Shown here: piece by piece, positions 49,816 through 56,857 of the stretch
How the letters are laid out: each line of letters opens with the position of its first letter
Position numbering within the stretch: the stretch's first letter is position 1
Made by a program: the position numbers and the translations under genes
Source: Roseomonas sp. E05
GTDB lineage: Bacteria > Pseudomonadota > Alphaproteobacteria > Acetobacterales > Acetobacteraceae
DNA length: 64,000 bases
Direction of reading: 5' to 3'
NCBI RefSeq assembly: GCF_030063475.1
Contig: NZ_JASIRT010000004.1
Span: 186,001-250,000 of the forward strand
Notes under the pieces: model-generated
Database searches by the model: none
What the model was told of the DNA's origin: nothing
Seen by the model: the letters and a program-made list of their open reading frames with translations, nothing else

Positions 49816-50345
49816 CGGCGCCGCCGCAACAGAAGGTGCACCGCCCCCTGGTTGGGCGCCGGATGCACGGCGCCCAGCACCAGCGGCCGCAGGTCCGGCG
49901 CGTTCAGCCAGTGCGGCAGCTCCCGCCGCAGCACGCCGCCATCCGGCACCGGCCCCTTGCCCGTCACGACGGCGACGCAGCGCAGCCCGTCGGCCTGCGC
50001 CGCGTGCAGGAAGGCGCGCACCGCGTGCCAGGCGTCCTGTGCGCGCCGCCCGTGCAGGTCGAGCGTCCGCTCCGGGCGGGTGCGGCCGCGGCGCAGGTCC
50101 TTCCAGCGCTGGCTGTCCACCCCGCCGGGCTGTACGCCGACATGCAGCACCGGCGGCAAAGGCTTCAGGACCGGCTTCGCGGCAGGGAAGGGGGCGGTGA
50201 CGGGCGGAGGAGGCGGCGGCGGCGGCTCGGCCGGCGCGGCCCCGACAGGCGGCAGCGCATGGCCGGGCAGCGGCGTCACCGCGGCGACATAGGCCCGCCA
50301 CAGGGTGCGCTCTTGCTCGGTCAGGTTGCGGCCGCGGCGGGGCAT
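49812..50345 (-). CDS. Smr-domain nuclease-like protein
   Basis: The 177-residue protein has a basic start (MPRRGRNLTEQERTLWRAYV), a Pro-rich linker (about 33-60, with eight consecutive prolines) and a C-terminal Smr domain. The domain shows RTLDLHGRRAQDAWHAVRAFLHAAQADGLRCVAVVTGKG (the LDLHG and TGKG motifs) and GGVLRRELPHWL to GAVHLLLRRR. Smr domains nick branched or structured nucleic acid. In relatives smr follows mltA on the same strand; here it is inverted relative to mltA. Confidence 0.92.
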   Translation of the reverse strand: MPRRGRNLTEQERTLWRAYVAAVTPLPGHALPPVGAAPAEPPPPPPPPVTAPFPAAKPVLKPLPPVLHVGVQPGGVDSQRWKDLRRGRTRPERTLDLHGRRAQDAWHAVRAFLHAAQADGLRCVAVVTGKGPVPDGGVLRRELPHWLNAPDLRPLVLGAVHPAPNQGAVHLLLRRRR

Positions 50346-50377
50346 CTCGGTCCTGCGGTGGAAAAAACAAGCAGAGG

Positions 50378-50427
50378 CCAGGGGGCGCCGCCCCCTGGAA
50401 CCCCGGGCAGGAACCTGAGGTTCCTGC
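50378..50427. repeat. Family C hairpin pair
   Basis: CCAGGGGGC/GCCCCCTGG (50378-50398) and GCAGGAACC, TGA loop, GGTTCCTGC (50407-50427) lie between lutC and smr, both leftward. Confidence 0.75.
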
Positions 50428-50475
50428 ACCTCCCTCTAGTCAGGAAGGCAACCCAGGTCCAGGCGGCAACCCCCC

Positions 50476-51156
50476 TCAGCCGACCAGGATCACATGCAGC
50501 CGGCGCGGGCCATGCGCGCCCAGCTCCAGCGTCTGCTCGATGTCGGCACTGCGCGAGGGGCCGGTCACCAGCATCACGTTGCGCGGCATGAAGCCGCCCG
50601 TCAGCGCGTCGCGGTTCTCGGCGCGCAACAGGTCCCAGGCCTCCTCATAGGCGCCGACGACGCGGTCGGCGTGCAGCACCACCACCTCCGTCTCCGGCAG
50701 CAGGTTCAGCGTGGTGGGGCGCCCCGGCGCCGCCGGCAGCATCAGCGTGCCGGTCTCCGCGATCCCGGCATAGCCATGCTGGAGCGAGACCTGATCCGTC
50801 CCCTCGGCCCGCCGCCGCTCCACCATCAGCAGCGGGTGGTCGGCCCAGGGCAGCCCCTCCAGCTCCGGATGCGGCGCCATCACGAAGCGCGGCCCGAGGT
50901 TCTGCCCGGCCAGATAGTCCATCAGCGCCGCCGGCACCTGCGCGGCGTCGGGAACGCGCTCCACCGTGCCGAACTCCGCCTCCACCCGCGCGATGAACAG
51001 CGCCACCTGCCCGTCATGCGGCAGCCGCGAGCGCGCCGGGATCAGGTGGCGTGGATGGCTCTCCAGCCGGTGCCGCAGCATCGCCTGCTGGTCTGCCGGC
51101 AGTTCCCCGCGCTTCAGCCCGCGCCGGATGCCGCCGAGAATCGCCTCGCGGCTCAT
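50476..51156 (-). CDS. lutC: L-lactate utilisation protein LutC (LUD domain)
   Basis: The 226-residue protein is a LUD-domain subunit of the LutABC complex. It shows ILGGIRRGLKRGELPADQQAML, VMAPHPELEGLPW, VSLQHGYAGIAETGTLMLPAAPGRPTTLNLLPETEVVVLHADRVVGAYEEAW, and MLVTGPSRSADIEQTLELGAHGPRRLHVILV, which is the family's conserved end. Its start overlaps the lutB stop by 4 nt, so the two are made together. Confidence 0.94.
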   Translation of the reverse strand: MSREAILGGIRRGLKRGELPADQQAMLRHRLESHPRHLIPARSRLPHDGQVALFIARVEAEFGTVERVPDAAQVPAALMDYLAGQNLGPRFVMAPHPELEGLPWADHPLLMVERRRAEGTDQVSLQHGYAGIAETGTLMLPAAPGRPTTLNLLPETEVVVLHADRVVGAYEEAWDLLRAENRDALTGGFMPRNVMLVTGPSRSADIEQTLELGAHGPRRLHVILVG

Positions 51157-52583
51157 GCCCGCCGCCCCCGCTGCTGCCGCTGGTAGCGGTCCATGAAGGT
51201 GCCGCCGGGCTCGGGCGCCGGCAGGTCGCGCCCCTCGGTCCAGCCACCGGCCCCCGGCAGCTTCGTGAAGGCCCCCTTGCCCCGCCCGAAGCGCGCCAGC
51301 GCGCCGATCCCCAGCCGCATCGCCAGCCGGTAGGCCTCCGGCCGCCGCGCCAGCCAGGCCCAGAGCCGCAGCGCCCGCCGCTGGGTGGGCGGCGTCAGGT
51401 GCCGCTCGAACTCCCGCTCCCGCCAGTGCCGCATCAGCTTGGGCAGCGGGATCTTCACCGGGCAGACGCTCTCGCAGCGGCCGCAGAAGGTGGAGGCATT
51501 CGGCAGGTGCCCCGCCTTGTCCACGCCGACCAGCGCGGGCGTCAGCACGCTGCCCATCGGCCCGGGATAGACCCAGCCATAGGCATGCCCGCCGGTCACG
51601 CCATAGACCGGGCAGTGGTTCATGCAGGCGGCGCAGCGGATGCAGCGCAGCATGTCCTGGAACTCGGTGCCGACCATGTTGGAGCGGCCATTGTCCACCA
51701 GCACCACATGGTATTCCTCCGGCCCGTCCAGGTCGCCCTGCCGCCGCACGCCGGTGGAGAAGGTGGTGTAGACGGAAAAATCCTGCCCGGTGGCGGAACG
51801 TGCCAGCAGCCGCAGCAGCGAGGTGCAGTCCTCCAGCGTCGGCACCACCTTCTCGATGCTGGCCAGCGCGATATGCACGCGCGGCAGGGTCTGCGTCAGG
51901 TCGCCATTGCCCTCATTGGTCACGATCACCGAGGAGCCGGTCTCGGCGATCAGGAAGTTGGCGCCCGTGATGCCCACATCGGCCGCCAGGAAGCGCGCCC
52001 GGAGCCGCCCGCGCGCCTCCTCCAGGATGTCCCGCCGCTGTGCGAAGCTCCGGTCGAAGGGCAGGTCGATATGCGACTTGCGGAAGGTGTCCTCCCAGTC
52101 CTCGCGGTTGAGGTGGAAGGCCGGGCCGATGATGTGGCTCGGCGGCTCCTTGCGGAGCTGCAGGATGTACTCGCCGAGGTCGGTCTCCACCGGCTCGATG
52201 CCGTTCGCCTCCAGGTGGTCGTTGATCCCGAGTTCCTCGGAGATCATCGACTTGCCCTTGGTCACGGTGCGGGCGCCGGCCTTGCGGCAGATCTCCAGCA
52301 CCGCGGCGCGCGCCTCCTCGGCGGTGGAGCACCAGTGGACATGCCCGCCCGCCGCCTCGACCTTGGCGGCATAGGCCTCCAGGTAGAAGTCGAGATTCGC
52401 CAGGGTGTGGTTCTTGATGTCGCGCCCGGTCTCGCGCAGCCGCTCGAACTCGGGCAGCGCCGCGACGGCGCGGCTGCGCTTGGCATGGGCGGAGGGGCCG
52501 GACCGGCTCAGCGCCTTCTGCAGGCCGGTATCGGCCAGGGCGCGGGCGGCATTGGCCTTGAAGGCGGGCGAGGTGACGTGCAC
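51153..52583 (-). CDS. lutB: L-lactate utilisation Fe-S protein LutB
   Basis: The 476-residue protein joins a LUD-type domain (about 65-295, with TKGKSMISEELGINDHLEANG, AETGSSVIVTNEGNGDL) to a ferredoxin-type domain carrying two [4Fe-4S] motifs, CIRCAACMNHCPVYG and CGRCESVCPVKIPLP. A C-terminal helical region follows. It is the electron-transfer subunit of the lactate-oxidising Lut complex. The GTG start at 52583 has GGAGGAG 9 nt upstream. lutA is on the other strand at 48465. Confidence 0.95.
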   Translation of the reverse strand: MHVTSPAFKANAARALADTGLQKALSRSGPSAHAKRSRAVAALPEFERLRETGRDIKNHTLANLDFYLEAYAAKVEAAGGHVHWCSTAEEARAAVLEICRKAGARTVTKGKSMISEELGINDHLEANGIEPVETDLGEYILQLRKEPPSHIIGPAFHLNREDWEDTFRKSHIDLPFDRSFAQRRDILEEARGRLRARFLAADVGITGANFLIAETGSSVIVTNEGNGDLTQTLPRVHIALASIEKVVPTLEDCTSLLRLLARSATGQDFSVYTTFSTGVRRQGDLDGPEEYHVVLVDNGRSNMVGTEFQDMLRCIRCAACMNHCPVYGVTGGHAYGWVYPGPMGSVLTPALVGVDKAGHLPNASTFCGRCESVCPVKIPLPKLMRHWREREFERHLTPPTQRRALRLWAWLARRPEAYRLAMRLGIGALARFGRGKGAFTKLPGAGGWTEGRDLPAPEPGGTFMDRYQRQQRGRRA

Positions 52584-52664
52584 GGGCGAGAACTCCTCCG
52601 GGCGTCACCTGAATGTAGCGGGAACGGCGCGGGCGGAAAGGGGATGACCCTTCCGGCGCGCCCT

Positions 52665-52690
52665 GGCGGAGCGGCGGGCGCCGCTCCGCC
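52665..52690 (-). terminator. Hairpin between the repeat lipoprotein gene and lutB
   Basis: Arms GGCGGAGCGGC (52665-52675) and GCCGCTCCGCC (52680-52690) enclose a 4-nt loop, just after the 3' end of the leftward gene at 52698. There is no T-run. Confidence 0.6.
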
Positions 52691-52697
52691 GGTCACC

Positions 52698-53048
52698 TCA
52701 GGGGCGCGTCACCGTGTCCTGCCCCACGTCGCTCTGGCCCTGGATCGGCGAGATGGTGCCGGTGCCGGCGGTGCGGCCGCCACGGCCGGCGCGGGTGGGC
52801 GCCACGCTGTCCTGGCCCTGCACCGGCGAGATGGTGCCGGTGCCGGCGGTCGGCACGCCCGGGGTGTTGCGGGTGGGCGGCACGCTGTTCATGCCCTGGA
52901 CCGGCGAGATGGTGCCCGTGCCGGCGGTCGGTGCGCCACTGCCCATCGGTCCGGCGGGCCCGTTCGCGAGGCCACTGCCGGTCTGCGACTGGCCGCAGGC
53001 CGCCAGCATGAGAGCCAGGCCACCGATCAGGGCGAAGGATGTGCGCAT
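52698..53048 (-). CDS. Small lipoprotein candidate with three 26-residue repeats
   Basis: The 116-residue product has a signal peptide with lipobox LMLAAC (Cys at 18), a Gly/Ser-rich linker, and three exact-period repeats of 26 residues that each begin TAGTGTISP followed by V or I, then QG. In DNA the repeat period is 78 bp. The last unit ends QGQSDVGQDTVTRP. No family known to me. CAACGGAGAAA precedes the start and is conserved before two similar genes at 53184 and 53599. The three genes probably arose by duplication. Outer-membrane anchoring is inferred from the lipobox. Confidence 0.75.
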   Translation of the reverse strand: MRTSFALIGGLALMLAACGQSQTGSGLANGPAGPMGSGAPTAGTGTISPVQGMNSVPPTRNTPGVPTAGTGTISPVQGQDSVAPTRAGRGGRTAGTGTISPIQGQSDVGQDTVTRP

Positions 53049-53183
53049 GTGCTTTCTCCGTTGTGGTGACGCGGGGAAGGCCGCGCCGGCGGAGGACTAA
53101 ATCCGCCCGATCGGAAAGGTTGCGCCTTTGCATCCGTCAGCTTGGCCGCAGGCCGGGCGGGCGCGCCAGGCCAAGCCAGGCCC

Positions 53184-53381
53184 TCACCGCCCGGTGACGG
53201 TGCTCGGCCCCACGTCGTTCTGGCCCTGGATCGGCGCGATGCTGCTGGTGCTGGAGCCGGTGGTCGACATTCCGCTGGCCCCGGTCGGTGCCGCGGGCCC
53301 GCTTCCGCCACCCGGCCGCATCGGGCCGCAGGCTGCCAGCACGAGGCCGAGGCCGCCGATCAGGGCATGGGAGATTCGCAT
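53184..53381 (-). CDS. Small lipoprotein candidate, paralogue of 52698
   Basis: The 65-residue product shares the leader with its neighbour (MRISHALIGGLGLVLAACG, lipobox LAAC) and the C-terminal motif as IAPIQGQNDVGPSTVTGR. It has only one such unit and a Gly/Ser/Thr linker. It is too short for most gene callers but its ribosome-site region (GGGGAAAGACC) and start context match the flanking paralogues. Function unknown. Confidence 0.65.
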   Translation of the reverse strand: MRISHALIGGLGLVLAACGPMRPGGGSGPAAPTGASGMSTTGSSTSSIAPIQGQNDVGPSTVTGR

Positions 53382-53598
53382 GGTCTTTCCCCGCTGTGAG
53401 CGCGCTGCAAGGCGCGCCGGATGGAAGGCTGCAATGGATAAGGGGCGGCCTGCCTCCGCCGTCAGAGCGCCTGCGGAAGGCGGGGCGCCTGCCTGGCAGG
53501 CGCCCTCCGAGGCCTTGCCGGCGCGCGGACTGCCTCTTCGCTCCGCCCTTGCGCGCGGCCCCACGGCTCCGGGCGGGCATGCCGGCCCGCCAGGCGTC

Positions 53599-53928
53599 TC
53601 AGCCACCGCTGCCGGAGCCGCCGCTGCCGCCCGAGCTCGAGCCCGAATTGCTGCCGCTGCCCTGGCCGCCCGGGCTGGGCGTGCCGATGCCGGTGCTGTT
53701 CGGGCCGCCGACGCCGGAGCCGGTGCTGGGCGTGCCGCTCTGGCTTCCGGAGGGGTTCAGGGGCACGCCGCTGGTGGTGCCGCTTGCCGCGCCCCGGGAG
53801 GAGGTGCCGGTGGTCGAAGAGGTGCCCGAGCCGGTGGTCGAAGACGTGCCCGAGCCGGTGGTCTGGGCAGCGGCGGGCGTGGCCAGGGCCAGTGCAAGGC
53901 CGGCGATGAGAGCATAGGACGTGCGCAT
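53599..53928 (-). CDS. Exported Ser/Gly/Thr-rich protein, related leader
   Basis: The 109-residue product starts MRTSYALIAGLALALATPAAAQ, close to the leader of the 52698 protein but with a normal cleavage site (AAAQ) in place of the lipobox. The mature part is low complexity: TTGSGTSS units, then Ser/Gly/Pro, ending in Gly-Ser runs. The upstream CAACGGAGAAAA matches its neighbours. It lacks the ISPIQGQ motif. It could be a surface or spacer protein; function unknown. Confidence 0.65.
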   Translation of the reverse strand: MRTSYALIAGLALALATPAAAQTTGSGTSSTTGSGTSSTTGTSSRGAASGTTSGVPLNPSGSQSGTPSTGSGVGGPNSTGIGTPSPGGQGSGSNSGSSSGGSGGSGSGG

Positions 53929-54019
53929 CGGGGTTTTCTCCGTTGGGGCGGCGCGATCTGGTGCCGCGCCGGTAACGGACTCAAACTTCCGGCGGGGGAA
54001 AGGTTCCCCCCGACCGAAA

Positions 54020-56857
54020 TCACCCCCCGCTGGACTCCTCGCCGCCCGGCGGGGTCAGCGCGGCGAGCAGCGCCGCCCGCAGCGTCGCCAGCTTGCGCTC
54101 GTTCTCGATCTTCAGCCCGAACACGTCCTTCACGTAGAACACGTCCACCGCCCGCACGCCGTAGGTGGTGATGTGGGCCGAGGCGATCTGCACGCCCTGC
54201 GCCGAGATGGCGGCGGTGACGTCGTGCAGCAGGCCCGGCCGGTCCCGCCCGTTCAGCTCGATGACGGTGTGGGTGTTGCTGGCGAAGTTGTCGATCACCA
54301 CGCGCCCCGGCACCTGCACCGCGCGCAGCCGCGCCGGCTCGCGCCGCACCTTGCCGATCTCCTGCACCAGGTTGAGCCGGCCGGAAAGCGCCTGCTCGAT
54401 CAGCACGGAAAGCCGTGCCAGCCGGTGCGGCGCGTCCAGCGCGCCGCCCTGCGCGTCCTGCACCCAGAAGGTGTCGAGCGCCATGCCGTTGGTCATGGTG
54501 TGGATGCGCGCGTCCACGATGGTGGCGCCGCCCACCGCCAGCGCGCCCGCGATGCGGCTGAACAGGCCGGGATGGTCGGAGCAGTAGACCGTCACCTCCG
54601 TCACCGCCCGCGCCTCCAGCACGCGGGTGGCGATGGAGAGCGGAATGTCCTGCGCCTCCGCATCGCGGATCATGGCGGCATGGCGGGCATGGCTCTCCGG
54701 GTCGAAGGAGAGCCAGTAGCCGGGATAGCCGAGGCCGAGGAAATGCTCCACCGTCTCCTTCGGCTGGTCCCGCAGCATGGCGGCGGCGGCCTGCTTGGCG
54801 CGTGCCACGCGCACGTCGCGCTCCGGCACGGAGAGCCCGCCGGCCAGCACCTCGGCCACGCGCCAGTACAGCTCGCGCAGCAGCGTCGCCTTCCAGCCGT
54901 TCCACACCTTGGGGCCCACGGCGCGCATGTCCGCCACCGTCAGCACCAGCAGCAGCCGCAGCCGCTCGGGCGACTGCACGACCTCGGCGATGTCGAGGAT
55001 GGTCTTGGGGTCGTCGATGTCGCGCTTGAAGGCGGTCTGGCTGACGAGGAGGTGGTTCAGCACCAGCCAGGAGACGGTCTCGGTCTCCTCCGGGCTGAGG
55101 CCGAGGCGCGGGCAGATCTCCAGCGCCAGCCCGGCGCCGAGTTCCGAATGGTCGCCGCCGCGGCCCTTGGCGATGTCGTGCAGCAGCACCGAGACGTAGA
55201 GCGCGCGGCGCGAATGCACCTGGCCGACCAGCTCGCTGGCCACCGGCGCCGCCTCGTCCAGCAGGCCCGCCTCCAGCTGGTTGAGCACGGCGACCGCCTC
55301 GATCGTGTGCTCCTCCACGGTGAAGACGTGGTAGGTGTCGAACTGCATCAGCCCGACGATGCGCGCCCAGTCCGGGATGAAGCGCGAGAGGAAGCCCACC
55401 TCGTTCAGCACGCGGATCCAGCGCGCCGAATCGCGGCCGGTCAGCAGGTCGAGGAACAGCGTGTTGGCCGTCGGATCGCCGCGCAGGCGCTGCGCCGCGG
55501 GGGCGTTGCGGATCAGCGCGCGATAGGCCAGCGGGTGCAGCGCGATCGCGCGGTCCCGCGCCGCGCGCAGCAGGCGCAGCATGACGACGGGGTCGCTGCC
55601 GGCGTCATGGTCGGGCAGGATCAGCAGCTTGCCGTCGGCCACCGCCACCCCCTCGCCGGCCAGCGCCGGGTCGGGCGCGCGGGTGACGGCGGGCGGGCCG
55701 AGCGTCGCGCGCTCGATCGCCGGCTCCAGCAGGCGGGAGAGCCGCACCACGTCCCGCACCGTCAGGAACAGGTGCTTCATGAAGCGCTCCACCCCGTCCT
55801 GCTTGCCGTGGCGGGTATAGCCCATGCGGGCGCCGACCACGGGCTGCAGGTCGAAGGTGAGCCGCTCCTCGGCGCGGCCGGTGACGTAGTGCAGATGGAA
55901 GCGGACGGTCCAGAGAAAGTCCCAGGCGCGCTTGAAGGCGCGCGCCTCGCGCGCCGTCAGCAGCCCGCCGCCCGGGCTCTCCGGCCCGACCAGCTCGGGC
56001 ATCCGCTTCACCCCGAAGGCGTAGCGCGCCAGCCAGTACATGGTCTGCACGTCGCGCAGCCCGCCGCGCCCCTCCTTGATGTGCGGCTCCACCAGATAGG
56101 GGCTGTCGCCGTAGCGATGGTGGCGGGCGGTGCGCTCGGCGCGCTTGGCGGTGAGGAACTGGCCCACGCCCCAGTCCTGCCGCGCCTGGGCGAAGGCCGT
56201 CTCGAAGCGGTCGAAGACGGCGGCATCCCCGGCCAGGAAGCGGCTGTCGAGCAGGGCGGTCTGGATGGTGACGTCGGACCGCGCATCCTCCAGGCACTCA
56301 TGGATGCTGCGGGTGGCGTGGCCGACCTTCAGCCCGAGATCCCAGAGCAGGTAGAGCATGAACTCCACCGCGCGCCGCCCGCGCGGGCCGAGCGGCGCGT
56401 CGGAGAGGAAGAGCAGGTCGATGTCGGAATAGGGCGCCAGCACGCCGCGCCCATAGCCGCCGGTCGCCGCCAGCACGAAGGGCGGCTCGGCGGCGGCGAA
56501 GGGGTTGGTGTCCGCCTCGCCACCCAAGGGCGCGACCTGGGCGGGTGCGACCTGGGCGGGCGCGACCTGCGCCAGGGTATAGGCGTGGATGGCAAAGATC
56601 AGCCCGTCCGTCAGCTCGCCCAGCATCCGCGCGGCGGTCAGGCCGGAGAGGGCATGCGCCTCGAAGGCCTCCTGCACGCGGGACTGGATGCGGCCGAGCT
56701 GCCGCCGCAGCAGCGTCAGCGCCGCCTCGCGCGGCACCGGCGCGCCGGGCCGGGGGATCAGGTCGAGGGCGACGTCGGGGAGCGGCCGCATCGGCGCGGC
56801 GGAGAGCGCGTCGATGGCAGCGACAGGGGCATCTGGCAGGTCGCCGGAGCTTCTCAT
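54020..56857 (-). CDS. glnD: [Protein-PII] uridylyltransferase/uridylyl-removing enzyme
   Basis: This 945-residue sensor of glutamine uridylylates and de-uridylylates PII proteins and so sets nitrogen metabolism. The nucleotidyltransferase motif GGYGRGVLAPYSDIDLLFL is at about 133-151. The HD domain with LLHDIAKGRGGDHSELG is in the middle, and two ACT domains end it (EVTVYCSDHPGLFSRIAGAL and VIELNGRDRPGLLHDVTAAIS). A 5-residue tandem repeat (AQVAP, three times, 15 bp each at about 56531-56572) lies in the N-terminal linker. The start overlaps the mutS stop by 4 nt. Confidence 0.97.
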   Translation of the reverse strand: MRSSGDLPDAPVAAIDALSAAPMRPLPDVALDLIPRPGAPVPREAALTLLRRQLGRIQSRVQEAFEAHALSGLTAARMLGELTDGLIFAIHAYTLAQVAPAQVAPAQVAPLGGEADTNPFAAAEPPFVLAATGGYGRGVLAPYSDIDLLFLSDAPLGPRGRRAVEFMLYLLWDLGLKVGHATRSIHECLEDARSDVTIQTALLDSRFLAGDAAVFDRFETAFAQARQDWGVGQFLTAKRAERTARHHRYGDSPYLVEPHIKEGRGGLRDVQTMYWLARYAFGVKRMPELVGPESPGGGLLTAREARAFKRAWDFLWTVRFHLHYVTGRAEERLTFDLQPVVGARMGYTRHGKQDGVERFMKHLFLTVRDVVRLSRLLEPAIERATLGPPAVTRAPDPALAGEGVAVADGKLLILPDHDAGSDPVVMLRLLRAARDRAIALHPLAYRALIRNAPAAQRLRGDPTANTLFLDLLTGRDSARWIRVLNEVGFLSRFIPDWARIVGLMQFDTYHVFTVEEHTIEAVAVLNQLEAGLLDEAAPVASELVGQVHSRRALYVSVLLHDIAKGRGGDHSELGAGLALEICPRLGLSPEETETVSWLVLNHLLVSQTAFKRDIDDPKTILDIAEVVQSPERLRLLLVLTVADMRAVGPKVWNGWKATLLRELYWRVAEVLAGGLSVPERDVRVARAKQAAAAMLRDQPKETVEHFLGLGYPGYWLSFDPESHARHAAMIRDAEAQDIPLSIATRVLEARAVTEVTVYCSDHPGLFSRIAGALAVGGATIVDARIHTMTNGMALDTFWVQDAQGGALDAPHRLARLSVLIEQALSGRLNLVQEIGKVRREPARLRAVQVPGRVVIDNFASNTHTVIELNGRDRPGLLHDVTAAISAQGVQIASAHITTYGVRAVDVFYVKDVFGLKIENERKLATLRAALLAALTPPGGEESSGG

